NCBI RefSeq assembly: GCF_000622085.1 | Contig: NZ_JHWL01000001.1 | Coordinates: 186,001-250,000 of the forward strand | Source of the DNA: Butyrivibrio proteoclasticus P6B7 | GTDB taxonomy: Bacteria > Bacillota > Clostridia > Lachnospirales > Lachnospiraceae | DNA length: 64,000 nt | Direction: 5' to 3' | Shown: piece after piece, positions 8,019-16,367 of the stretch | Layout: each line of letters opens with the position of its first letter | How positions within the stretch are numbered: position 1 is the stretch's first letter | Program-made: the position numbers and the translations under genes | Notes under the pieces: generated by a model | What the model was told of the DNA's origin: nothing | Database searches by the model: none | What the model saw: only the letters and a program-made list of their open reading frames with translations

Positions 8019-9068
8019 ATGAAAATTGCACAAAGCACCGTCAACATGGTTTCGAGCCACAAGTATTATGAAGAAAATACTGTGTCCTTCGAAACCGCAA
8101 CCCTGACGAGAGAGTCTTTCATGGACAGCCTGAAGAACCAGGAGAACAAGATGGACAAGCTGGAACTGTCTGAGACAGATGGGTTCGAGGCCATGGGTAG
8201 TGAGAACTACAATAAGCTTAAACCCAACAAGACAGAATACCTGTCCACTTACGAGTCAACCCTGGAGGAGCAGCTGGCCGAAATTCGAAGTACTCTTCTT
8301 AGCAGGATTCTTAGTCTCTTGCAAATCCTAGGAGGTGATGATCAAAGCAGCAGATACAAAGAAGTACTAAGTAAGACGTCCAACATGCTTACCAGCAATT
8401 CATTTGTGAAGGTAACAACCTTTACGCAGACCCACTATGAGGAGGAAGGGGTCAGCTTCGCCGGTCAGGGCACGGCTATGACAGAAGATGGGAGAGTAAT
8501 TGATTTTAACGTGGACTTCACAATGTCACGAAGGCTCACGCAATTTGCTGGAATCAGCATGGCGTCTGCAGTGGGACTGATTGATCCGCTGGTTATTAAC
8601 GTGGATTCAAGCGTAACCCACATAAGCGACCAGCATTTCTTCTTTGATCTTGATTGTGATGGAAAAGAGGATAAAATTTCCAATCTGGGCAGTGGCTCCG
8701 GGTTCCTTGCCTATGACAAAAACGGCGATGGAAAAATCGGGGATGGTTCGGAGCTTTTTGGAACCAGAAGTGGAAATGGCTTTAACGAGCTGGCAGCTTA
8801 CGATAGTGACAACAATGGCTGGATTGATGAGAACGATGAGATATTTGATAAGCTCAGCGTTTGGATTAGAAATGAAGATGGGACAGATACTCTTTTGTCC
8901 CTGAAAGAAGCTGATGTTGGAGCTATTAATCTTGGAAATGCGGATACAGAATTTACCCACTATAACGGAGATTTCCTTGCATCTGCCATGACCAGAGCCA
9001 CCGGATTATTCCTTAAAGAAAGTGGCGGAGTAGGCACGATACAGCAGGTTGATCTGGCAGCAATGTGA
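8019..9068 (+). CDS. EF-hand-like calcium-binding protein, role unknown
   Basis: A 349-residue protein without a signal peptide. The N-terminal half (1-200) is helical and rich in E and S. Residues about 200-290 carry three acidic loops of the DxDxDG type: DLDCDGKED, YDKNGDGKIGDGSELFG and YDSDNNGWIDENDEIF, matching calcium-binding EF-hand or dockerin-like loops. The C-terminal part (SLKEADVGAINLG) is typical of a conserved hypothetical family found in many Clostridia and Proteobacteria, often near motility or secreted proteins. The start follows AAGGAGG. A hairpin with arms GATGAAGG and CCTTCATC lies just before the ribosome site. Cell location and partner are unknown. Confidence 0.75.
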   Translation: MKIAQSTVNMVSSHKYYEENTVSFETATLTRESFMDSLKNQENKMDKLELSETDGFEAMGSENYNKLKPNKTEYLSTYESTLEEQLAEIRSTLLSRILSLLQILGGDDQSSRYKEVLSKTSNMLTSNSFVKVTTFTQTHYEEEGVSFAGQGTAMTEDGRVIDFNVDFTMSRRLTQFAGISMASAVGLIDPLVINVDSSVTHISDQHFFFDLDCDGKEDKISNLGSGSGFLAYDKNGDGKIGDGSELFGTRSGNGFNELAAYDSDNNGWIDENDEIFDKLSVWIRNEDGTDTLLSLKEADVGAINLGNADTEFTHYNGDFLASAMTRATGLFLKESGGVGTIQQVDLAAM

Positions 9069-9096
9069 AAAGAACTACAGACTAGCCGGATCGTAA

Positions 9097-9121
9097 CATG
9101 TGGCTGAAAGATAGCCACGTG
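9097..9121. terminator. possible terminator hairpin between converging genes
   Basis: CATGTGGCT (9097-9105), loop GAAAGAT, AGCCACGTG (9113-9121) with one G-U pair. It lies between the converging genes at 8019 and 9129. No clear U-tract follows on either strand, so termination is only suggested. Confidence 0.45.
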
Positions 9122-9128
9122 GCAATAA

Positions 9129-9674
9129 TCAAATCGTCGAAAGGGAGATGATCATCTCCGCAGTTTCGACCATACGAGTCCCGGAGTCCATGGAGCACTT
9201 CTGCAAGTACTTGTGGGCTTCGGGCTCTGTCATGTGATGGCGGCTCATGAGAATCTCTTTTGCCGCCGCAATAGTCTTTTTATCTTCGTCGTTCTTGGTC
9301 TTGTTTCTTTCTTTAGCTCTTTTCCTTGTAAGGGTGACACCCTCCAGCATCATGTTCAGGGTGAAGAAAAGATCTGACTTCTTAATTGGAGATTGGAGGA
9401 AAACCAATTTGTCGTCGATTTCTTCAGGAGCCTTGTCAGCAGAGGCTATCATCATCATCTTAAAGTAGTCTGGCATGTTCTCCAAAAGCTCAGAATAGAG
9501 CATGTCACTTAAGCGGTAGCCACATATAATGACACCGCTTCCTAAATCTTCCATGGCAGAAAGAGCCTGTACACCAGACTGGTAGCACTGGACAGAGTCG
9601 TATCCACCCTTGTTTAAGATGCTTTTGAAGTTTTGTATATCGTTAGGCTTTGCAAAAGCAACAATTACGTTCAC
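9129..9674 (-). CDS. ANTAR-domain response regulator (NasT/AmiR type)
   Basis: A 181-residue protein with a receiver-like N-terminal domain (residues 1-115) and a C-terminal ANTAR RNA-binding domain (about 125-180; AAAKEILMSRHHMTEPEAHKYL). ANTAR proteins bind paired hexaloop hairpins and prevent transcription termination. The receiver is degenerate: I see no complete set of phosphorylation residues, as in other NasT-like regulators. It lies 75 bases downstream of glnA on the same strand, so it is likely in the glnA operon and linked to nitrogen metabolism. In related Firmicutes such regulators control glutamine synthetase or ammonium genes. Confidence 0.85.
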   Translation of the reverse strand: MNVIVAFAKPNDIQNFKSILNKGGYDSVQCYQSGVQALSAMEDLGSGVIICGYRLSDMLYSELLENMPDYFKMMMIASADKAPEEIDDKLVFLQSPIKKSDLFFTLNMMLEGVTLTRKRAKERNKTKNDEDKKTIAAAKEILMSRHHMTEPEAHKYLQKCSMDSGTRMVETAEMIISLSTI

Positions 9675-9749
9675 GTAAGCAACCTCAGACTACAGAATTT
9701 ATAGTACTAATTATTTCTGATTAATCATGTAAAAGAGCTAAATCCTTCA

Positions 9750-11048
9750 TCAGAAGATATTGAGATATCTCTTGATCTCCCACTGGGTAACGCAGGAACG
9801 GAAGTCCTTCCATTCGTTCTTCTTGTGAAGGAGATAGTTATTAAAGGTAGACTCTCCAAGAACTTCCTTAACAAAAGAGTCTGTCTGGTAAGCATCAATA
9901 GCTTCGCCAAGAGTAAGTGGAAGTGTATCCTGGTTTTCACCGTTTTTGCATTCAGGCTTAAGATCTTTTTCAATACCATCAAGACCAGCAGCCAGAATAA
10001 GAGCGATTGCAAGGTATGGATTGCAGGTTGCGTCTGGGTTTCTGATCTCTAACTTGGTATCTGCGCCGCGGCCAGAAGGGATTCTTATAAGAGCACTTCT
10101 GTTGGCAGAGGATGTGGACCAGGAAATATCAACTGGTGCATCAAAGCCAGGAACAAGTCTCTTGTAGGAATTAACGATAGGGTTAGTTACAAGGGTCATG
10201 GCCTTTGCGTGGTTAAGGATACCAGCTACGAAATTCAGAGCTTTATCTGAAAGAGTATTATCTTTTTCATTAATGAAGATATTCTTGCCCGCTTCGTCAA
10301 ATGCCATTATATTGATGTGCATTCCGCTTCCGCTGATGCCCTCAGTTGGCTTAGGCATGAAGGTTGCATAGAGTCCGTGCTTCTTGGCGATGGTCTTAAC
10401 TGCCATGCGGAAGGTCATGATCATGTCAGCTACCTTTGAAGCATCCTCTTCCTTAAAGTCAATCTCATGCTGAGCTGGAGCGCATTCGTGGTGGGAAGAT
10501 GAAATGTCAAAGCCAAGTTCTTCAAGATTCAGGATGATGTCACGTCTTACGTTCTCGCCCTGATCTGCTGGAGCTACATCAAAGTATCCACCCTGCTCTT
10601 TAGTGGTATTGGTTGGACGTCCCTCTTCGTCGAAGTCGAATAAAAAGAACTCAAGCTCTGGATTCAGCTTGAACTTAAGGCCCATTTTGTCAGCTCTTTT
10701 TAAAGTTCTAAGAAGAATATCTCTGGAATCTCCCTCGTAAGGCTTCTTGTCAGCTGTGTAAACGTTGCAGAACATTCTGGCAACCTTACCTGACTGTGGT
10801 CTCCAGGGGTAGATCTCGAAGCTGTCCAGATCAGGGTACAGATACATGTCACCTTCGCTGTCGCAGCCAAAGCCTTCTACAGACACGCCATCAAACATGC
10901 ACTCGTTATTAAGGGCGCTCTCAAGCTGGCTTGAAGCAATAGCGATATTCTTGGGAGTTCCAAAGATATCGCAGAACTGGAGCCTTATAAAGGCTACATC
11001 CTCTTCCTCAACAATGCGGAAGATATCCTCTTTTGTGTACTTGCTCAT
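9750..11048 (-). CDS. glnA: glutamine synthetase, type I
   Basis: A 432-residue GSI enzyme that makes glutamine from glutamate, ammonia and ATP. The N-terminal beta-grasp domain is followed by catalytic motifs: a metal-site stretch HHECAPAQHEIDF, the ATP/glutamate segment PKPTEGISGSGMHINI, the loop SANRSALIRIP, and RNPDATCNPYLA. Its length (short GSI-alpha type) and the lack of the adenylylation insert fit Firmicutes. ATG at 11048 has GGAGGAAAA just upstream; an in-frame start at 11150 lacks a ribosome site. The leader contains a perfect palindrome (11120-11136). ANTAR regulator downstream. Confidence 0.95.
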   Translation of the reverse strand: MSKYTKEDIFRIVEEEDVAFIRLQFCDIFGTPKNIAIASSQLESALNNECMFDGVSVEGFGCDSEGDMYLYPDLDSFEIYPWRPQSGKVARMFCNVYTADKKPYEGDSRDILLRTLKRADKMGLKFKLNPELEFFLFDFDEEGRPTNTTKEQGGYFDVAPADQGENVRRDIILNLEELGFDISSSHHECAPAQHEIDFKEEDASKVADMIMTFRMAVKTIAKKHGLYATFMPKPTEGISGSGMHINIMAFDEAGKNIFINEKDNTLSDKALNFVAGILNHAKAMTLVTNPIVNSYKRLVPGFDAPVDISWSTSSANRSALIRIPSGRGADTKLEIRNPDATCNPYLAIALILAAGLDGIEKDLKPECKNGENQDTLPLTLGEAIDAYQTDSFVKEVLGESTFNNYLLHKKNEWKDFRSCVTQWEIKRYLNIF

Positions 11049-11119
11049 ATTTTTCCTCCAATTTTGTGATATGGGTTTTACACATATCTTGTTAATAATG
11101 AAAAAAGACGTCAAAACAG

Positions 11120-11136
11120 CGAACAGATTCTGTTCG
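11120..11136. promoter_or_regulatory. perfect palindrome in the glnA leader
   Basis: CGAACAG-ATT-CTGTTCG, a 7-3-7 inverted repeat about 70 bases upstream of glnA. It could be an operator for a nitrogen regulator or an RNA hairpin. It differs from the LexA box (CGAAC-N4-GTTCG) because the inner spacing is 7. It does not show the ANTAR hexaloop consensus (A at loop position 1, G at 4). Confidence 0.55.
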
Positions 11137-11293
11137 AGTTCTGGCGCCATTGCCTACAAATTTCCTATTTCTCAACCATAGTATCATAGTTGCCTTAGGG
11201 AATTCAATTTGATTTTTCTTAATATAGGAAAAAATAGTTTAGGGAATTAATCCGAGGACACAAAAAGTTCACAATTAAATTATTAAATTACTC

Positions 11294-11320
11294 TAAAGTT
11301 TCTAAAAATATATCCGATAT
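11294..11320 (+). promoter_or_regulatory. sigma-28 promoter (distal) ahead of flgM
   Basis: TAAA (11294-11297), 16 bases, CCGATAT (11314-11320). This is an exact match to the Firmicute sigma-28 (SigD) consensus. It lies about 220 bases before flgM and is the more distal of two such promoters. Confidence 0.8.
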
Positions 11321-11469
11321 ATATTGCGAAGGAACAAAAAGCCCATACCCCTATTTGGGATAAAATAGGCATGGATGCTAGAAACTATCGACAAAATAAA
11401 AAGTATGACCTTGGGTATTTGGTCCATTATTTTTCTAAAAGTTAGTGGGGATAATTTTTAGATAAAAAC

Positions 11470-11496
11470 TAAAGTAATGGTAATATCTACCGATAA
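11470..11496 (+). promoter_or_regulatory. sigma-28 promoter (proximal) of flgM operon
   Basis: TAAA (11470-11473), 16 bases, CCGATAA (11490-11496). The expected start site is near 11503, 37 bases before flgM. It makes flgM, the anti-sigma-28 gene, part of the sigma-28 regulon, a known feedback. Confidence 0.88.
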
Positions 11497-11539
11497 ATGA
11501 AGTAGATAAAAAAATACTCCAGGGAAGGAGGAAAAGATT

Positions 11540-11821
11540 ATGCGAATAGAAGCATACAGTCAGGTCCAGCAGATCTACTCAAACAACAAAGTAAATAAGA
11601 CCCAGGCAACCAAGAAGACTGGAGATGTAAGGGATACAGTATCCTTTTCTTCAATTGGAAAAGACATCCAGGTTGCAAAACAGGCTGTAAGCGCAGTTCC
11701 TGACGTCAGGGAAGATGTCGTTAGTGCGTTGAAAGCTGCTATTAAAAACGGTACTTATGATGTGAGTGGAGAGGCTTTTGCCGACAAGATTCTTTCTAAA
11801 CTTGATGAAGGTTTAGTTTGA
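11540..11821 (+). CDS. flgM: anti-sigma-28 factor FlgM
   Basis: A 93-residue protein. The N-terminal half is polar and likely disordered (SSIGKDIQVAKQAV in the middle), and the C-terminal sigma-binding part is the typical VREDVVSALKAAIKNGTY-type helix pair followed by FADKILSKL. It holds sigma-28 inactive until hook completion lets it be exported. The start follows AAGGAGG. It leads the late flagellar cluster and is followed at 34 bases by flgN, as in Bacillus. Identification rests on the C-terminal motif and the position. Confidence 0.93.
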   Translation: MRIEAYSQVQQIYSNNKVNKTQATKKTGDVRDTVSFSSIGKDIQVAKQAVSAVPDVREDVVSALKAAIKNGTYDVSGEAFADKILSKLDEGLV

Positions 11822-11855
11822 TTCACATTCAATTTAATATAGGAGGATGATTCCA

Positions 11856-12374
11856 GTGGCTAGTCTTATGGAAAATCTGGTTGGCGTGCTCGACCAGGAA
11901 TGTAACATGTACGAAAGATTACTGGGGTTATCCAGCCGAAAGACCGCCATCATTATTAAAGGCGATCTTGAAGCACTTGCTGAGATCACGGATGAGGAGC
12001 AGTGCGTTATAGGCAATATTCAGAACCTCGAAAAGCAAAGAGAAGAGGCTATGAGCGATATTGCAGGCGTACTTAACACGGATGTTGATTCATTAAAGCT
12101 GACCGATCTGATCACGGTACTTGAGAAAAGACCTGAAGATCAGAAAAATCTGGCAGTCTCCCGCGACAGGCTTAAAAGCGTTGCGCAGAATGTCAGACGT
12201 GTAAACGGCCAGAACCAGGAACTTCTCAAAAGTTCACTGGAAATGGTGCAATTCGAAATGAACATCATCCAGGCGTCGAAAATGGCTCCGCAAACTGCGA
12301 ATTATTCCAGAGCTTTAGACACTACAGGCGAATGTTTAGGTTACACATCGGGCGGGTTTGATGCAAAGCAATGA
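11856..12374 (+). CDS. flgN: FlgN-type flagellar export chaperone
   Basis: A 172-residue, almost fully helical protein with an N-terminal helix (LMENLVGVLDQECNMYERLL) typical of FlgN, the export chaperone that escorts FlgK and FlgL to the flagellar secretion gate. The likely start is GTG 11856, nine bases behind AGGAGG; the in-frame ATG at 11847 touches the ribosome site and is too close. It follows flgM and precedes two flgK genes, the standard order. A hairpin starts one base after the stop. Confidence 0.85.
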   Translation: MASLMENLVGVLDQECNMYERLLGLSSRKTAIIIKGDLEALAEITDEEQCVIGNIQNLEKQREEAMSDIAGVLNTDVDSLKLTDLITVLEKRPEDQKNLAVSRDRLKSVAQNVRRVNGQNQELLKSSLEMVQFEMNIIQASKMAPQTANYSRALDTTGECLGYTSGGFDAKQ

Positions 12375-12398
12375 CGTACCACCACTAAGGGTGGTACG
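12375..12398 (+). terminator. hairpin directly after flgN
   Basis: CGTACCACC (12375-12383), loop ACTAAG, GGTGGTACG (12390-12398): a perfect 9-bp stem that starts right after the flgN stop. There is no T-run, so it may be an RNA-stability or attenuation hairpin rather than a terminator. Confidence 0.5.
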
Positions 12399-12462
12399 GG
12401 ATGCATGTGGATGACCCAACGAGTGGAAACCGTGCCAAGCGGTAGTGTCTTTAAGTTTGCCT

Positions 12463-12581
12463 TTTTTACAATCATAAAGAACATGATTGTAAAAACGCTC
12501 CGCAGGGATGCGCAACTCGCGGTAATGTAGTTATCGCTGACGCGATCCGCTAGTGCGCGAAAGATTTGTGAGCAAATCTTT
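12463..12581 (+). repeat. structured repeat element, copy 1
   Basis: Order of parts: a 13-bp hairpin (arms 12463-12475 and 12483-12495), the linker CGCTCCGC-A-GGGATGCG (12496-12512), a stem ACTCGCGG/CCGCTAGT (12515-12522 with 12547-12554, one mismatch) enclosing ATCGC-TGAC-GCGAT, then GCGCG, and a terminal 9-bp hairpin AAAGATTTG-TGAG-CAAATCTTT (12560-12581). The second copy at 19405-19540 has the same plan and linker. It ends four bases before the flgK ribosome site. Together with the preceding hairpin it fills the flgN-flgK gap. Confidence 0.7.
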
Positions 12582-12598
12582 ATCGGGAGGTACTAATT

Positions 12599-14251
12599 AT
12601 GTCTTTGATGGCCAACCTTTATGTAGGACAATCAGGTCTGCAAACTTCACAAAATGCTTTGAATACAACTGCTCATAATATGGCCAACATTGACACTGAA
12701 GGTTATACAAGGCAGCAGGTATCTCAGGGAACAAGAGCCTATCAGACCCTTGAAAAGAAATATGAAGCAGTTGCCTGGAAGCAGATAGGTACAGGCGTTA
12801 ACTACAACAAGTGTAAACAGGTAAGAAGTGAATTCTTAGATACAGCATATAGAAGAGAAACAGGAAGATATGCATTCTACGACGTTTCCTCCAAGGCTCT
12901 TGAAGAGATAGAAGATCAGCTTCAGGAGATGGACGGATCAGAGTTCGCAGAATCTCTTAATAACCTCTGGGTAGCAGTGCAGGAGCTGGGTAAAGACCCA
13001 TGCTCAGCCGTTACGCAGAGTGCTCTTATTACTAGGGCAAATGAATTTTTGACAAGAGCCAAGAGCGTATACGACGGCCTTGTGGATTATCAGGAGAACC
13101 TTAATTCAACAGTAGAAACCATGGTAAAAGATATCAACCATTACGGCGATCGTATCAGACAGCTGAACGAACTCATCGTTGATATCGAATCCGGACATCA
13201 GGAAAAGGCCAACGACCTTAGAGATGAACGTAACATGATGCTGGATAAGCTTGGTGAATATGGCAAGATCGATTATCAGGAAGATATCTTCGGAAATGTG
13301 ACAGTTCTTTTTGAAGGATCAACTTTCGTAACTACGGACCACGTTAACCACATCGCTCTTGATACAACCCTTGAAAGCTGCGTTGGATACGCAACACCAT
13401 ATTGGGACTACGCAGCCAAGAGAGAATATAACGCCAACGGAGAAGAAGTTATCACCTCCATTTCCGGTGGACTTCTCTATGACCTGACCCAGCCAATATC
13501 CACAACAACCAACACAGATATTGGTAAGTTGAAGGCGGTTCTCCTTGCAAGAGGTGACCACAACGCAACATACCATGACATTACAGAGGATACTGATTAC
13601 TACAATGAGAACATCTCCCAGTCAGTAATGATGAACATTCAGGCTGAGTTTGATCAGATGATCCACAATGTCATGACTGCAATAAACGATATCATGGAAA
13701 GTGCTGAGAGTAATCCAGCCCTCCAGACAGGTGAAGATCTTTCTACCTATACAATGTTCGTATGTGCCAACGAATCAGATATGCTCATCTACGACATTGG
13801 CGAAGATCACCCTGCAGGCTCAGTTCAGACCGGATTTACAATTGCCAACTCCCAGATCAATCCGATTCTTTTGCAGGATCCAAGTACCTTCACCTTCAGA
13901 ACCATCGATGGTACAGAGGATAACGCAACAGTAACAAAGCTTAAAAACGCTTTCACCAGCGAAGAATATACATTAAATCCAAACGTAACAAGTAGAAACA
14001 GCTTTACAACCTACTACAACAGCCTTGTTTCACAGGTTGCCAACTCAGGTGATGTATACAAGAGTATCTGCGCAGCCCAGGAACAGACAGTAACAGCAGT
14101 AAGCGAAGGCAGAGAGCAGATCGTAGGCGTATCCAGTGACGAGGAGCTTGAGTACATGATCATGTTCCAGAACGCCTACAACGCATCCAGTAGATATATC
14201 AACGTAGTGAGTCAGATGCTTGAACACCTGGTAACAACCTTAGGCTCATGA
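12599..14251 (+). CDS. flgK: flagellar hook-associated protein FlgK (copy 1)
   Basis: A 550-residue hook-filament junction protein. The N-terminal flagellin-like helix carries the classic motif (GLQTSQNALNTTAHNMANIDT then GYTRQ), and the C-terminal helix ends in FQNAYNASSRYINVVSQMLEHLV. The middle (about 280-480) is the variable outer domain. It is exported by the flagellar type III system and chaperoned by FlgN. The start follows GGGAGG. It lies 59 bases upstream of a second, more divergent FlgK. The two do not look like a recent duplication: only the ends are alike. Confidence 0.94.
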   Translation: MSLMANLYVGQSGLQTSQNALNTTAHNMANIDTEGYTRQQVSQGTRAYQTLEKKYEAVAWKQIGTGVNYNKCKQVRSEFLDTAYRRETGRYAFYDVSSKALEEIEDQLQEMDGSEFAESLNNLWVAVQELGKDPCSAVTQSALITRANEFLTRAKSVYDGLVDYQENLNSTVETMVKDINHYGDRIRQLNELIVDIESGHQEKANDLRDERNMMLDKLGEYGKIDYQEDIFGNVTVLFEGSTFVTTDHVNHIALDTTLESCVGYATPYWDYAAKREYNANGEEVITSISGGLLYDLTQPISTTTNTDIGKLKAVLLARGDHNATYHDITEDTDYYNENISQSVMMNIQAEFDQMIHNVMTAINDIMESAESNPALQTGEDLSTYTMFVCANESDMLIYDIGEDHPAGSVQTGFTIANSQINPILLQDPSTFTFRTIDGTEDNATVTKLKNAFTSEEYTLNPNVTSRNSFTTYYNSLVSQVANSGDVYKSICAAQEQTVTAVSEGREQIVGVSSDEELEYMIMFQNAYNASSRYINVVSQMLEHLVTTLGS

Positions 14252-14310
14252 TCCTTTAGATAGTAGTACCCGGCAACACCACAGTTCATGATGAATAGGA
14301 GAAAAGAACT

Positions 14311-16158
14311 ATGACATCTCAATTCTTTGGACTTAACATTGCAGCATCAGGACTTAGAGCAGCAAACGCAGCTCTTAACACAACAATGAATAACGTTGCA
14401 AATGCTAATACTGATGGCTACAGCAGACAGAAGGTTAAACAGGAAGCCACAGATGCCCTCAGAGTATTTGCTACCTATGGCTGCGCCGGTGCCGGAGTAG
14501 ATACCATCGCGATAGAGAGAGTAAGGGACAGCTTCTACGATGTTAAGTTCCGCAACAACGAGTCCCTCCTTGGAACAGTAAGTCAAAAGAACTATTACAC
14601 CAAGTTAGTTGAAGAATACCTCGATGATGACGGCACCACCGGATTTTCATCTCTTTTCAATAAGATGGAGGCTGCCCTTGAATCAGTAATGACAGCAGCT
14701 GGAACCACAGAGACCAAGTCAACATTCGTATCATCATTAAAGAGTATCACTGAGTATTTCAACTATGTTTATGGCAACCTTCAGAGTGAGCAGGCTGACG
14801 TTAATGCAGAGATCAAGCTCTGCGCAGATAGAGTAAGCTCCATGGCTCAGGAGATCGCCACCATCAACAAACAGATCAACATCATCGAGATGACTGGAAC
14901 AACAGCCAACGAGCTTAGAGATAAAAGAGATAAGATCTTAGATGATCTTTCCAAGATAATCTCAATTGAGACCAAAGAGTCTCCGGTTGTTGATGAGAAT
15001 AACCCTGACAGAGTAACTGGCGCCACAAGATTCCAGGTATGGGTAGCTGGCGGATATGAGCTGGTTGATACCTACGAATACAGACAGATGATCTGCGTTG
15101 CAAGAGATGATGACGGAGCAACCAATCAGAATGATGTTCAGGGCCTTTACGAGATCAAATGGGGAAGCGCAAGCTATAAGGATGGCGATAACATCAAGGA
15201 GCTGGCAGACTTCTCTATTGATTCCAAGCTTATCGGCGGAGAGCTCCAGGGCCTCCTTGCTATGAGAGATGGTAACAACGGCCAGTACTTCCACGGAAGA
15301 AGCTCAGAGCTTGAAGAGGATTCAGATGGTAATGTGGTAGTAAGAGTTGAGGTTACAGACTCCTACCTTACAGACATGACCAAGTGTACTCTTCCTGAGG
15401 AAGGAACCATCAAGATTGGTGACAAGACTTACAAGTATGACAGCTGGGAATACGACGGAGAGGATTTTCTTTTTACAATAGATGATACTACCCTCACAAG
15501 TATGCCTGATGTTCCAAGAAATGTATCTGTAGGCTACTCCAATGACTATCAGGGACTTCCATATTACATGGCCCAGATGAATGAGTGGATCAGACAGTTC
15601 TCAGCTCAGGTTAATGAGATCATGATAGACGGTTATACCTCTGATTCCCTTGAGGGCGTATTCCTCCTTACAGGAAACATGGATACCAACTCAGGAGCTC
15701 AGTACAACTACGAGCAGTTCACATCACTTTCCAAGAATAAGGGTTATTACAAGCTCCGCGGCGGTAACTTTACGGTTAACTCAGTGGTTGCAGATGATGC
15801 AGACAGAATTGCCACAAAGGCTGACCTTACAGAAGGTGAAGCTGAGTTCATGAACCTTAAGAAGCTTAAGAACATGCTTGATAATGAGAAGATCTTTAGA
15901 GGAGCCACATCCGGGGAATTTCTTACTAAGGTCCTTGCAGACGTTGCCCTTAACAGTAGTAATGCGGGCACCCTTGAGGATACCTACAGTGCTCTTGAGA
16001 AGACCATTAAGAATCAGCGACTTTCAGATTCTGGTGTTGATGAGGACGAGGAAGCATCTAACCTTGTTAAGTTCCAGAATGCTTACACTCTTTCTTCTAA
16101 GATGATCCAGACCCTGACTGAGATCTATGACCAGCTGATCCTGAGAACCGGTGTGTAA
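14311..16158 (+). CDS. flgK: flagellar hook-associated protein FlgK (copy 2)
   Basis: A 615-residue FlgK paralogue with the N-terminal motif (ASGLRAANAALNTTMNNVANA then DGYSRQ) and a C-terminal FQNAYTLSSKMIQTLTEIYDQLI. It lacks most outer-domain similarity to copy 1 and is 65 residues longer. Having two tandem FlgK genes is known in some Lachnospiraceae. One may be used with a different filament type, since three flagellins are encoded here; that is inference. The start follows GGAGAAAAG. The flgL unit begins 209 bases downstream with its own promoter. Confidence 0.92.
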   Translation: MTSQFFGLNIAASGLRAANAALNTTMNNVANANTDGYSRQKVKQEATDALRVFATYGCAGAGVDTIAIERVRDSFYDVKFRNNESLLGTVSQKNYYTKLVEEYLDDDGTTGFSSLFNKMEAALESVMTAAGTTETKSTFVSSLKSITEYFNYVYGNLQSEQADVNAEIKLCADRVSSMAQEIATINKQINIIEMTGTTANELRDKRDKILDDLSKIISIETKESPVVDENNPDRVTGATRFQVWVAGGYELVDTYEYRQMICVARDDDGATNQNDVQGLYEIKWGSASYKDGDNIKELADFSIDSKLIGGELQGLLAMRDGNNGQYFHGRSSELEEDSDGNVVVRVEVTDSYLTDMTKCTLPEEGTIKIGDKTYKYDSWEYDGEDFLFTIDDTTLTSMPDVPRNVSVGYSNDYQGLPYYMAQMNEWIRQFSAQVNEIMIDGYTSDSLEGVFLLTGNMDTNSGAQYNYEQFTSLSKNKGYYKLRGGNFTVNSVVADDADRIATKADLTEGEAEFMNLKKLKNMLDNEKIFRGATSGEFLTKVLADVALNSSNAGTLEDTYSALEKTIKNQRLSDSGVDEDEEASNLVKFQNAYTLSSKMIQTLTEIYDQLILRTGV

Positions 16159-16236
16159 TCTGATGTTGCAAATGATACTATGCGAATTGGCAAAAGAAAT
16201 ATCATGAATCTGCTACGATTATGGCAGCAGAACTGT

Positions 16237-16263
16237 TAAGAATTGTAGATAAAATTCCGATAA
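16237..16263 (+). promoter_or_regulatory. sigma-28 promoter of flgL
   Basis: TAAG (16237-16240), 16 bases, CCGATAA (16257-16263), one mismatch in the -35. The start site would be near 16270, inside the left arm of the terminator at 16261-16306. Confidence 0.72.
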
Positions 16264-16306
16264 GTTATATGTAGAGATGTAGGTCTTTACATATAGCTTA
16301 TTTTTT
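16261..16306 (+). terminator. intrinsic terminator overlapping the flgL start site
   Basis: A 13-bp stem (16261-16273 with 16288-16300, one G-U), a 14-base loop and then TTTTTT. It follows flgK copy 2. Transcripts from the sigma-28 promoter would start inside its left arm and so could not form the full hairpin. Confidence 0.75.
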
Positions 16307-16367
16307 ATAGTTCTAATCGCAGGGAAGCGGATTATTTTGACATGGAAAGTCTACGTGGAGGTTTACT

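Larger units (their letters stand above)
11049..11539. other. intergenic region between divergent glnA and flgM
   Basis: A 491-base gap holding the glnA leader on the minus strand, two sigma-28 promoter matches pointing right, and AT-rich DNA. A possible 24-codon frame (11370-11444, first residues MDARNYRQ) lies between the two promoters but lacks a convincing ribosome site, so I do not call it as a gene. Confidence 0.6.

Noticed and set aside
11120..11136. LexA/SOS box near glnA
   Set aside because: The CGAAC...GTTCG arms are 7 bases apart, while the Gram-positive LexA box has 4.
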